Origin: Geobacter sp. UBA2189
Lineage (GTDB): Bacteria; Desulfobacterota; Desulfuromonadia; Geobacterales; Pseudopelobacteraceae
NCBI GenBank assembly: GCA_002328035.1
Contig: DCVL01000042.1
Location: 1-15,485 of the forward strand
DNA length: 15,485 nucleotides
Reading direction: 5' to 3'
Numbering within the stretch: position 1 is the first letter of the stretch; each line of letters begins with the position of its first letter. Shown piece after piece: positions 1-7,389 of this stretch. A program made the translations under genes and the position numbers. A model generated the notes under the pieces. The model was not told the origin of the DNA. It ran no database searches and saw only the letters and a list, made by a program, of their open reading frames with translations.

Positions 1-1
1 A

Positions 2-340
2 AGCGAAAAATCCTTTACACTACCCGCAACCTACAGCTATGACGATGCCGGCAGACTCACCAGCATAAACCACGGCAGCCTCATCACCCACAGCTACAGC
101 CATGACGCCACAGGCAACCGTACCAGCAAAAACAGTGACCAGTGCCTCTATGACCTGATCTACCGCCTGATCAGCAGCACCGGCACCATAACAGAAACCT
201 TCAGCTACGACCCCTTTGGCAGACGTATAGCCAAACAGCAAAGCATCACCATAGACGGCATCACCAGCACCACAGATTGGAGCTACCTCTACGACGGCTC
301 CAACATCATCCTTGAACAGTACACCAGCGAAAAAAGTTGA
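2..340 (+). pseudogene. RHS/YD-repeat protein, C-terminal fragment (partial, truncated)
   Basis: The open frame enters from the left edge and ends at TGA 338-340, leaving 112 residues. It shows YD repeats typical of RHS proteins: YSYDDAGRLTSI, YSHDATGNRTS and FSYDPFGRRIAKQ, followed by a WSYLYDGSNIILEQY segment. RHS proteins are large secreted or surface shell proteins that often end in a variable toxin domain. In the family the core normally continues past the ILEQY-like segment; here the frame stops six codons later and runs into a decayed transposase, so the C-terminus appears lost by rearrangement. The coding strand is very rich in C and A, with many AGC, ACC and ATC codons. This is unlike the neighbouring housekeeping genes and suggests separate ancestry. 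What lies upstream is not visible. Sure of the repeat family, less sure that it is broken rather than naturally ending here. Confidence 0.75.
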
Positions 341-472
341 TGACAAGCTGCTAAAAAATTGTCTCCACTGGGGTGTGAGCATATCAATCTGACGGGGGAC
401 TACATATAGAAACAGATTAAAAAGGCGGAGAGAAGTAAATTCAGGTCGTTAAGGTCAATCCCAAATCCTTAG
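339..472 (+). pseudogene. Tn3-family transposase (TnpA) C-terminal remnant
   Basis: In the frame of 359-472 the translation reads LSPLGCEHINLTGDYI, stop, KQIKKAERSKFRSLRSIPNP, stop. This closely resembles the end of Tn3-family TnpA proteins, where a GWEHINLTGDYxW-like stretch is followed by a basic tail and KFRPLR-like residues. The two differences look like decay: TGG to TGT (Trp to Cys) at 374-376 and TGG to TAG (Trp to stop) at 407-409. Just upstream, DDKLLK in the frame starting at 339 suggests a one-base loss in the A run at 353-358. The final stop TAG (470-472) lies inside the terminal inverted repeat, the usual arrangement in this family. Only about 40 codons of a roughly 1000-codon gene remain, so it cannot be active. 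The family profile is from memory; a protein search would settle it. Confidence 0.75.
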
Positions 473-1423
473 TGTGCTATTTATTCCGTTTTCTGTGGTG
501 AGCCCTTCAGGACAACCCTGCATAAGAACCAGGCTGCCTTTGCCAACACCGGCCAAAGCAGCCATGTATTCACATTTGATCCTCAAGAGAAAAAATAATC
601 TCTTATCTGCTATAGGCAGCAGGGTCTCAAAATTTCCCTGGCCTTTGGAGAGGATCAGATCCGCAGATTTAAACAGATTTTGAAACTCCTCCGTTGTTTC
701 AGAGAGAATCGTGCCTGGATATATACTCCCGCTTGAAATAGTCCTGACAATCTGATCCAGCCCGACAGCCCTGGCATCTTCCAGGGTAGCGTCATTTATA
801 ATCGGTTTGTCACGAACCGCAGCAACTATCTCAAGCTCGGGGTAGGAGCGCTTCAACTCTCTGATAAAAAGCATATCAAACACGATCTCGCCGCTATTGT
901 CACAGATGTACAGAAGGGAGGAAGCCCGGGCAAGTAACTCTTTAAAGGGGCAAATGTCATATCGGTCAAACGGGATGGTGGTAATAATCTCGAGCTCGTC
1001 CTTGAGGTTGAGTGAAGCGTGATCCTTTGCGCCGAAATCTATGATATTTCCGGCGGCGGCTATCTGTAATCCGGCTTCAAGTGGTTGAATCGCCTCATCT
1101 ATCCTTTTCTGCAGAACTCCGGCATATTCAAGGGACAGGGCATTGGATGCCTCCTTAACCTCGGCATAGATATCAAAATCTGCCGATTTGCCCCTCTCCT
1201 TGATAACCGCATCGGCCAGGTAACGGACGATATGCTGAACCAGCAGAGGGGCTGTTCTGGATCTTTCAAGCCCTGCCTCCACCACGGCAACAACCCGTGC
1301 GGTCTGTTCTTCATTAAGTCTTGCAAAGGAGGCCGCTGTGCGAGCCTGATTTATAACGCAGGAATAGCAGTCAGAGGCAACGCCACCGAACCTTTTGCTG
1401 TTTTCCACAATAATGCTGGTCAT
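455..1423 (-). CDS. DUF89/ARMT1-like damage-control phosphatase family protein with transposon-derived C-terminus
   Basis: This 322-residue protein belongs to the DUF89 (PF01937) metal-dependent phosphatase family, which is thought to remove harmful or damaged phosphometabolites. Visible family motifs are DNSGEIVFD (175-183, with the metal-site Asp175 and Asn176), RDKPIINDAT (204-213) and KGQGNFE (260-266). An N-terminal CYSC pair lies at 19-22. The start ATG (1423-1421) has an AGAGG ribosome site five bases upstream and follows metF by 30 bases, so it is probably the last gene of the mfd-metF operon. The last 16 codons and the stop (505-455) lie within or beyond a Tn3-type terminal repeat, so the tail GLTTENGINSTLRIWD is foreign. 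All recognised active-site motifs precede that point, so the enzyme may still work. The substrate is unknown. Confidence 0.85.
   Translation of the reverse strand: MTSIIVENSKRFGGVASDCYSCVINQARTAASFARLNEEQTARVVAVVEAGLERSRTAPLLVQHIVRYLADAVIKERGKSADFDIYAEVKEASNALSLEYAGVLQKRIDEAIQPLEAGLQIAAAGNIIDFGAKDHASLNLKDELEIITTIPFDRYDICPFKELLARASSLLYICDNSGEIVFDMLFIRELKRSYPELEIVAAVRDKPIINDATLEDARAVGLDQIVRTISSGSIYPGTILSETTEEFQNLFKSADLILSKGQGNFETLLPIADKRLFFLLRIKCEYMAALAGVGKGSLVLMQGCPEGLTTENGINSTLRIWD
468..505. mobile_element. Tn3/Tn21-type 38-bp terminal inverted repeat (one end of a decayed transposon)
   Basis: Read on the minus strand from 505 to 468 the sequence begins GGGCTCACCACAGAAAACGG and ends GCACACTAAG. 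It is exactly 38 bases. It matches the remembered Tn21-group repeat (GGGGTCGTCTCAGAAAACGG to GCACGCTAAG) at about 30 of 38 positions, including the diagnostic CAGAAAACGGAA block and the inner TAAG. The transposase remnant lies on the inner side, as expected, so the outer end of the element is at 505 and flanking chromosome begins at 506. Tn3 elements duplicate 5 bp of target; the candidate copy here is TTCAG (506-510). The other end is not in the window. Confidence 0.8.
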
Positions 1424-1453
1424 TTTAGCCTCTTTACATGCTCCGAGATTGTT

Positions 1454-2329
1454 CTAGAGCAGGCCTTCCTGCCTAAGGGATCTAACGATCTCTGCCGTTG
1501 AATAGCCCCGATCCATCGTATAGAAATGGAGTCCTGCAACCCCTTCTTTAAGCAGACCTCTGCATTGTTCTGTCGCAAAATCAACACCAAGACGAAGCAC
1601 AGCCTTGCTGTCCGCCTCATCAACGCCATCAAGTTTGCGCTGCAGTTCAGGCACTATGCTGGAACCGCAGACGCGCGACAGCATCTGGGTCATCTTTACC
1701 GTGTAGACAGGCATGATACCTGGAATAATCGGCACATCTATGCCTGCCGCGCGGCACTTATCAACAAAACGAAAAAAGAACCTGTTATCGTAGAAATATT
1801 GGGTGACAACATAGTCCGCGCCGTTATCCACCTTCAGTTTAAGATATCTGATATCTGATTCAAGACTTTCAGCCTCAACATGCCCTTCCGGGTATCCGGC
1901 AGCCCCCAGTGTAAAATCGTACCGTTTTTTTATAAAAGCTATCATATCGGAGGCATGGCCAAAGCTTTCAGGATGCGGGACAAAATCCTGCTCTTTTGAT
2001 GCATCGCCCCTGATTACAAAAATGCTCTGGACACCCAGTGCCTTGTAAGCATCAAGTACACCGATAATCTCTTCCGGTGAAAGACCGTATCCCGCTATGT
2101 AGGCAACTGTCGGTAGACCCCTGTCAATCATAAGCTGCTTGACGGTCTGGTATGAACCTTCACGGGTTGAGCCGCCGGCGCCAAAGGTAACGGACAGATA
2201 ATCAGGATTGAGGCCTGATAGGCTATCGACAATCCCTGGAAATGATTCAGCCATTTTTTCATTTCTGGGTGGGAAAAACTCCATGGAAACAACTGGTTTT
2301 TTCTGCTGATATAGCTCTTTTACGTTCAT
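1454..2329 (-). CDS. metF: Methylenetetrahydrofolate reductase
   Basis: The enzyme reduces 5,10-methylenetetrahydrofolate to 5-methyltetrahydrofolate with FAD, supplying the methyl group for methionine synthesis. The protein is 291 residues, close to the 296 of E. coli MetF, and forms a single TIM barrel. Visible family motifs are VSMEFFPPR (14-22; Glu17 corresponds to the catalytic Glu of the family), YLSVTFGAGGS (44-54), FVIRGD (104-109), GAAGYPEGHVEA (142-153), QYFYDN (177-182) and GVAGLHFYTMDRG (263-275). The ATG at 2329-2327 is chosen because GGAGGAG stands six bases upstream. A start five codons further upstream (2344) would include that ribosome site in the coding region. The gene follows the nucleosidase by 35 bases and precedes the DUF89 gene by 30, consistent with one transcript. 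An NADH or ferredoxin partner is not visible here. Confidence 0.95.
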   Translation of the reverse strand: MNVKELYQQKKPVVSMEFFPPRNEKMAESFPGIVDSLSGLNPDYLSVTFGAGGSTREGSYQTVKQLMIDRGLPTVAYIAGYGLSPEEIIGVLDAYKALGVQSIFVIRGDASKEQDFVPHPESFGHASDMIAFIKKRYDFTLGAAGYPEGHVEAESLESDIRYLKLKVDNGADYVVTQYFYDNRFFFRFVDKCRAAGIDVPIIPGIMPVYTVKMTQMLSRVCGSSIVPELQRKLDGVDEADSKAVLRLGVDFATEQCRGLLKEGVAGLHFYTMDRGYSTAEIVRSLRQEGLL

Positions 2330-2364
2330 TTGACTCCTCCTCAACTCTCTTTGCAGGTAATAGA

Positions 2365-3129
2365 CTATAAGATCGGTACAATCTGTTCCAAAGCTACTCC
2401 CAGAGCCTTTCCTGCTTTACCGCTATTGGCGGCAAGCCGTGCAAGCTGCGGTATTATACGTGGTTTTTTAAGACAGGTAAGCAGCACGCGGGGGATGCTG
2501 ATCCTGAACTGTTCATCAGTCAGTTCGGCCAGAGAGAACCCCAGCTCTTCGGAAGCATCATCACTTACAACCCGCAATCCCAGAAACGGAACCCCTGCTG
2601 ATCCGGCGGCAAGAGCCACGGAAGCGGTCTCCATCTCAAGGACAGGTGTTGCAAGGTCGGCAGGCAGTGATTCTGAGAGGCTTGATTTTTTAACTATCCT
2701 GTCGGTTGTTATAAAACTGCCCTGCCATGTGCGAATCCCTTTGCTCTGTAGCTCTGCGGAGAGGCGACCTGCAACCATATCGCCGCCAGGCAGCGCAACA
2801 TCTTCAATACCGCTCTCGTTATGGAAGAAAAGCCTCTTGCAGATAACCATATCCGCAACTTTTGCCCCCTGCCGTAAAGCCCCGCAGAATCCGGAAGATA
2901 TTACCAAAACAGGCTTGAACCCGCTTAAAAGAAGTCTTGAGGCTCTCGTCGCTGATATCGCTCCCATACCTCCCTCTACAACGCAAACATTACGATTTGA
3001 TAAAATTCCAGAATAAAAAGGGATGGAATCTATTGTTCTACGCTTAACCTGCTTAAGCCTTTTTACGAGCGCCATTCTCTCTTCAGGCAGAGCCACTACA
3101 ATTCCAATAAGCTTGTCTGTTCTGTTCAT
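2365..3129 (-). CDS. MTA/SAH nucleosidase-like protein (nucleoside phosphorylase superfamily)
   Basis: A 254-residue member of the PNP/UDP phosphorylase superfamily (PF01048). The pattern matches 5'-methylthioadenosine/S-adenosylhomocysteine nucleosidases: IGIVVALPEER near the N-terminus (Glu17 in the position of the catalytic acid), VEGGMGAISATRAS, VISSGFCGAL, the ribose-binding VLEMETASVA and VVSDDASEE with the catalytic Asp. Such enzymes cleave adenine from MTA or SAH, relieving product inhibition of methyl transfer. The ATG at 3129 leaves a 31-base gap after mfd. An upstream ATG at 3219 would overlap mfd by 59 bases and add an unlike N-terminus, so it was not chosen, although the ribosome site (ACAGGG, eight bases) is weak. 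A basic C-terminal tail of about 50 residues extends past the usual core, so a related role such as a hopanoid-pathway phosphorylase or futalosine hydrolase is possible. metF follows, which favours the methyl cycle. Confidence 0.75.
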   Translation of the reverse strand: MNRTDKLIGIVVALPEERMALVKRLKQVKRRTIDSIPFYSGILSNRNVCVVEGGMGAISATRASRLLLSGFKPVLVISSGFCGALRQGAKVADMVICKRLFFHNESGIEDVALPGGDMVAGRLSAELQSKGIRTWQGSFITTDRIVKKSSLSESLPADLATPVLEMETASVALAAGSAGVPFLGLRVVSDDASEELGFSLAELTDEQFRISIPRVLLTCLKKPRIIPQLARLAANSGKAGKALGVALEQIVPIL

Positions 3130-3160
3130 TAGATTGACCCTGTCAGAGATTAACCAGCCT

Positions 3161-6100
3161 TCAGGCCAGGCGGGCGACTGTCCCGGATACGGTATCCAGG
3201 ATCTGGTTTGTAGAGGCATTTTGAGGAAGCAGTGCCAGCAGGCGATGATCAGGTGTAAACTGGTAGGTTGCCGGTTCCGTTCGTATAAGATTGATTAGAA
3301 GCTCTGGGTTTACGGTTGTCTTTGGATGGAAGGTAAAGCTGCACCTCTTTCCGTCAGAATCGATCTTTAAAACCTTCAGCTTCTTAAGGGTAATCCTTAG
3401 CTCCATAATCCTGGCCAGTATCTCTACTACAGCTGGAGGACGGCCATAACGGTCATTCATCTCGTTTGTTACTTCTGCAATATCCTCACTCGATTCAGCC
3501 TGAACCAACCGTTTGTATAGCACAAGCCGCTGGTTTGTATCAGGAACATAACTCTCAGGAATAAAGGCGGCTATTGCCAGATTTATCTCGGGCTCTATAC
3601 GTTCTTCAAGTTCCTCACCTTTAAGCTTTGAAATCGCCTCTGCAAGCATCTGGGTGTACAGCTCGAAGCCGATATCAGCTACAGTGCCGGATTGGCGCGG
3701 GCCAAGCATATCTCCTGCTCCACGCAGTTCCAGATCGTGTGTGGCTATCCTGAAGCCGGCTCCAAGTTCTGAAATATCCTGAATTATCTTAAGCCTTTCA
3801 CGAGCATCGTCGGTTATTGAGCCTTCCCCAGGGATCAACAGGTAGGCATAGCTTCTCACTGTTGAACGTCCTATCCTTCCACGTAGCTGATAAAGCTGTG
3901 AAAGCCCGAATGTATCCGCACGGTCAACTATCATCGTATTGGCGCGCGGTATATCAAGACCTGATTCTATGATGGTGGTTGTCAGCAGCAGATCTGTCTC
4001 CGCATGCATGAATCCAAGCATCACCTTTTCAAGCTGTTTCTCATCCATCTGGCCGTGTGCTATTGAAATTCTGGCTTCAGGAATCAGCTGGCGCAGCCTC
4101 TCCGCTACAAGACCTATTGACTGCACCCTGTTATGGACATAAAAGATCTGCCCTTTACGTTCCAGTTCCTGTATGACGGCATTCCGGATAAGTTCATCCG
4201 AATCTCTTGCCACCACGGTCTTTATAGCCTGTCTGTCTACCGGAGGTGTATCAATTATCGAGAGGTCGCGGATACCAAGCATTGAAAGATGCAGGGTTCT
4301 GGGTATGGGAGTGGCAGTCAAGGTCATTATATCAACACTGGCTCTGTACTGTTTAAGCCTCTCCTTGTCCTTGACACCGAAACGCTGCTCCTCATCAACG
4401 ATCAAAAGCCCCAGATCCTTGAAAGCGATATCTTTCTGCAGAAGCCTGTGGGTGCCTATAATGATATCAACCTTCCCAGCCTTCAGAAGTCCGATTGTCT
4501 CCCTCTGCTCTCTGGCTGTACGGAAACGGGAGAGCATCTCTATTGATACGGGATAGCCTGAAAGGCGGTTATTGAAGGTTTCAAAATGCTGTTGGGCAAG
4601 AATGGTTGTAGGAACCAGCATTGCCACCTGTTTACCGTCAAGCACAGCCTTGAAGGCAGCCCGCAAGGCAACCTCTGTCTTGCCATAGCCTACATCGCCG
4701 CAAACCAGCCTGTCCATAGGTCGGCTATGCTGCATATCGCCAAGTACATCCTGAATGGCGGAGAGCTGATCCGGGGTTTCCTCCCAGGGGAAAGTTGCCT
4801 CAAATTCCCTGAAAAGTTCATCAGGAGGTGTAAAGGCATATCCTTGGCTGGCCTGTCTCTTCGCATAGACCTCAAGCAGCTCCTCAGCAAGCTCTTCGAT
4901 ATTTCTGCGAGCCTTGCTCCGTGTCTTTTCCCAGCCAGCCCCTCCAAGTTTTGCCGGAGCAGGCGCAGCCCCCTCGCCCCCTGTATACCTCTGTACCAAC
5001 CCAAGACGGTCAATTGGCAAATAGAGCTTGTCGGAATTTGCATATTCAAGCAGGAGAAAATCGCCTTCAACCGCACCTGCCTTCAAATGCTGCAGACCGC
5101 GGTAGATACCTATGCCGTGGTCAATATGTACCATTGCATCCCCTGGCTTCAACTCTGCAAGCGAGGCCATGATCTGCTTGGTACGAAGCGCAGTCAGACT
5201 GCTTTTACGACGGATCCTTTTTCCAAAAAGCTCCTCTTCTGCAATGACGGCCAGACGTGCCTCAGGCAGACGGAATCCTTTTGAAAGATCCCCAACCGAA
5301 AGAAACAGATCCGCTTCCTGTAAGACCGGTTCGTCTCCAAATGGATAAACGTTGCTCTTCAGACAGCTCAGATTGTAAGGGGCAAGGAGCTTCTCCAGTC
5401 TTTCAGCCTGGCTCGGCTGGTGACAGACCATAACTACCCGCCAGCCATCCTTGCGCCAGGCTTTAATCCGCTCTGCAAAAGGGGTCAGCAGATGTTGCTG
5501 TTCACCATTTATGGCAAGCTTAAGGTCGCTGTTGTTTTCAGAAATAACGGAAAATCTGCTTCCAGCTGATTCATCTGCAATCAATCCGGTAAGTTCCAGT
5601 CTCTGATATCTGGCAATTGCAGATTCCAGATCCTCCGGCAAAAGATATAGCTCCCTTACCTCGGGGTGTAGACGTTCTTCAGCCAATGCCCTTCTGGCAC
5701 CATCAATTATCTCTTCGGACTGAACAGTTACGGCCTGCCTTATCCTTTCAGGCTCAGAAAGGATAAGCAGGGGGTTTTGCATATAGTCAAAAAACAGCTC
5801 AAGTGAGGGATGAAAGAGCGGCTGCAGAAATTCAATGCCGGGAGGATATGAATCCTCCTGCAGCTCCGCTACCAGCTGTCTGCGGCGATCGGCCGGAATA
5901 TCCAGATAGTCCGCTCTCTCCTTGAGACGCGGTACAAACTTCTGTAATGAATCAGGCGTTATAATCAGCTCACGGGATGGGAGTAAAATTATGCCGGAAA
6001 GATTTTCAACTGTTCGCTGGGAAAGAGGGTCAAAGCTGCGGATAGTCTCAACGGTATCGCCAAAAAATTCTATCCGCACAGGTTTTGGAAGTGCAGGTGG

Positions 6101-6649
6101 AAATACGTCCAGGATTCCTCCACGAACTGCAAAACTGCCCCTTTCCTCTACAAGGGGGCAGTTGCTGTAACCCATCTTAACCAGATTTTCCAACAGGGAT
6201 TCACGGTCAGGCTCATCTCCAGGGATTAATCTTAAGGATGCGCCCGCAAGGACAGATCTGGGAATAACCCGCTGTAGCAGGGCTGCCACAGGGGCTACTA
6301 CAATACAGGGGGAGGCTTGCAGAAGGATTTGCAGGGTTTCAAGCCTGCTGCCAGAGATATCAGGATCGGGAGAAGTTGCTTCAAAGGGGGTTGCATCCCA
6401 GGCAGGAAAAGCCATTATATTTGTAGCATCGAAAAAGGAGAGGGCATGGATCAATTCATCAGCCGCTGCCTGATCCGGGGTTATCAGCAGTATCTGGCGT
6501 CCGGTCAGGCTGGATAGTTCTGTTGCAAGAAGAGCTGAAGCTGAACCGGCAACTCCGGTCACAGATATTCTGCCACTAGCGGTGCTTAACAGCTCCGCCA
6601 AACGGTCTGCGCCGGTCGAGTATCTATAGGATTGATTCAGGTTGGTCAT
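3161..6649 (-). CDS. mfd: Transcription-repair coupling factor
   Basis: Mfd displaces RNA polymerase stalled at DNA damage and recruits UvrA for excision repair. The 1162-residue product is full length for the family. Order of domains: UvrB-like N-terminal region (about 1-370), RNA-polymerase-interacting domain with GDAMVHIDHGIGIYRG (503-518), RecG-like helicase with Walker A GDVGYGKT (651-658), DEEQ box (752-755), TATPIPRTLHLS (778-789) and RGRIGRS (923-929), then the TRCF domain at about 1010-1115. The UvrB-like part lacks a helicase Walker A, as usual for Mfd. The ATG at 6649-6647 has no clear ribosome site and lies 16 bases after the preceding gene, so translational coupling is likely. 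All key motifs appear intact. Confidence 0.97.
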   Translation of the reverse strand: MTNLNQSYRYSTGADRLAELLSTASGRISVTGVAGSASALLATELSSLTGRQILLITPDQAAADELIHALSFFDATNIMAFPAWDATPFEATSPDPDISGSRLETLQILLQASPCIVVAPVAALLQRVIPRSVLAGASLRLIPGDEPDRESLLENLVKMGYSNCPLVEERGSFAVRGGILDVFPPALPKPVRIEFFGDTVETIRSFDPLSQRTVENLSGIILLPSRELIITPDSLQKFVPRLKERADYLDIPADRRRQLVAELQEDSYPPGIEFLQPLFHPSLELFFDYMQNPLLILSEPERIRQAVTVQSEEIIDGARRALAEERLHPEVRELYLLPEDLESAIARYQRLELTGLIADESAGSRFSVISENNSDLKLAINGEQQHLLTPFAERIKAWRKDGWRVVMVCHQPSQAERLEKLLAPYNLSCLKSNVYPFGDEPVLQEADLFLSVGDLSKGFRLPEARLAVIAEEELFGKRIRRKSSLTALRTKQIMASLAELKPGDAMVHIDHGIGIYRGLQHLKAGAVEGDFLLLEYANSDKLYLPIDRLGLVQRYTGGEGAAPAPAKLGGAGWEKTRSKARRNIEELAEELLEVYAKRQASQGYAFTPPDELFREFEATFPWEETPDQLSAIQDVLGDMQHSRPMDRLVCGDVGYGKTEVALRAAFKAVLDGKQVAMLVPTTILAQQHFETFNNRLSGYPVSIEMLSRFRTAREQRETIGLLKAGKVDIIIGTHRLLQKDIAFKDLGLLIVDEEQRFGVKDKERLKQYRASVDIMTLTATPIPRTLHLSMLGIRDLSIIDTPPVDRQAIKTVVARDSDELIRNAVIQELERKGQIFYVHNRVQSIGLVAERLRQLIPEARISIAHGQMDEKQLEKVMLGFMHAETDLLLTTTIIESGLDIPRANTMIVDRADTFGLSQLYQLRGRIGRSTVRSYAYLLIPGEGSITDDARERLKIIQDISELGAGFRIATHDLELRGAGDMLGPRQSGTVADIGFELYTQMLAEAISKLKGEELEERIEPEINLAIAAFIPESYVPDTNQRLVLYKRLVQAESSEDIAEVTNEMNDRYGRPPAVVEILARIMELRITLKKLKVLKIDSDGKRCSFTFHPKTTVNPELLINLIRTEPATYQFTPDHRLLALLPQNASTNQILDTVSGTVARLA

Positions 6650-6665
6650 ATTGAAAAGAAACGGG

Positions 6666-7238
6666 CTAGTCTTCAGAGTTCTTATGCTTTAAACCTGCTT
6701 TAATCTTCGGCTTTCCACCTTCAATTACCACACGGAACTGAACATCCCTGGCTCCAAGCTTCTGAGAGATCACAGGCCGCTGTTTTTCAAGGGTTTCGGC
6801 AAGCTGTTTTCTGGAGAGACCATCCACTGGCAACTTACAACTGCGCCTGGCCTCAACCAGCTCAGCATAAACACGATCAATCTCCATCTCATGCGATGAT
6901 TTCTGTGGAACTGTCTCTATTGAGGGGGGAGCAGATTTTCTGCCTTCATGCAGATCCGCCTTGAAGCGATCCCTTGAATAACGTCCCTCCTCAATTTCTC
7001 TGAGGATCCGGTTCCAATGCTGTCTATAGCTGTTAAAACGGGCAACCAGGGTGTTGTAGCGATGTTTGTACATGGTGTTGTTTATAGGTGTGTTGGCATA
7101 ACGCCTGACCATTTTTTCAACATCGGCAAACATGCCGACAGGCTCCCTCTTTTCCACGCCGGCGAAATACTTTTCGTAGAGGGTTATCAGCTCTTTCAGC
7201 CTTGTTTCAAATATGAGGAGGTCTTCGGCAATTCCCAT
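6666..7238 (-). CDS. Conserved hypothetical protein, MXAN_5187 C-terminal-domain type
   Basis: A 190-residue soluble, charged protein with no signal peptide or membrane segment. The first 100 residues are helix-rich, with heptad-like stretches and a conserved-looking segment INNTMYKHRYNTLVARFNSY (52-71). A Ser/Pro-rich linker (about 100-118) leads to a second part, VYAELVEARRSCKLPVDGLS (123-142), then FRVVIEGGKPKIKAGLK. This pattern is what I remember as the deltaproteobacterial MXAN_5187 C-terminal domain, whose function is not known. The ATG (7238-7236) has an AAGAGA ribosome-site-like stretch just upstream. It is the first gene after the minus-strand promoter and sits 16 bases before mfd, so it is probably co-transcribed with mfd. 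Nothing in the sequence indicates a catalytic role. Confidence 0.8.
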   Translation of the reverse strand: MGIAEDLLIFETRLKELITLYEKYFAGVEKREPVGMFADVEKMVRRYANTPINNTMYKHRYNTLVARFNSYRQHWNRILREIEEGRYSRDRFKADLHEGRKSAPPSIETVPQKSSHEMEIDRVYAELVEARRSCKLPVDGLSRKQLAETLEKQRPVISQKLGARDVQFRVVIEGGKPKIKAGLKHKNSED

Positions 7239-7278
7239 ATATCTCTTTGTGAAAACAGCATGTTTAATAATCTATGGG

Positions 7279-7307
7279 ACTATAGGTTGAATTGATAACC
7301 CTGTAAA
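7279..7307 (-). promoter_or_regulatory. Sigma-70 promoter for the minus-strand mfd-metF operon
   Basis: Read on the minus strand: -35 TTTACA (7307-7302), a 17-base spacer, -10 TATAGT (7284-7279). Transcription would start near 7272, giving a leader of about 35 bases before the ATG at 7238. It is the best match in the 151-base divergent gap shared with glmU. Confidence 0.6.
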
Positions 7308-7327
7308 GCAATTATACTCCTAAGAGC

Positions 7328-7356
7328 TTGACGCTATTGATTTCAGTGGCTATAAA
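7328..7356 (+). promoter_or_regulatory. Sigma-70 promoter for glmU
   Basis: TTGACG (7328-7333), a 17-base spacer, then TATAAA (7351-7356). The predicted start near 7363 leaves a leader of about 27 bases that contains the glmU ribosome site AGGGAG (7377-7382). Confidence 0.65.
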
Positions 7357-7389
7357 ACAGGATATAAAACTTAATCAGGGAGTGCATTT

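Noticed and set aside
20..382. Long minus-strand open frame (120 codons) opposite the RHS repeats
   Set aside because: It is the antisense of a clear YD-repeat frame and the TnpA remnant; its alanine/valine/glycine-rich product is a by-product of the C-rich coding strand.
2330..3016. Plus-strand open frame of 228 codons opposite the nucleosidase gene
   Set aside because: Antisense to a gene with clear catalytic motifs; the product is low-complexity Ser/Pro/Arg-rich.
3130..3219. Upstream start for the nucleosidase adding 30 residues
   Set aside because: It would overlap mfd by 59 bases and the added residues (Trp/Pro-rich) are the antisense-free out-of-frame reading of the mfd end, unlike any family N-terminus.
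4586..5284. Plus-strand open frame of 232 codons inside mfd
   Set aside because: It lies antisense to the RNA-polymerase-interacting and helicase parts of Mfd, has no ribosome site and no recognisable domain.
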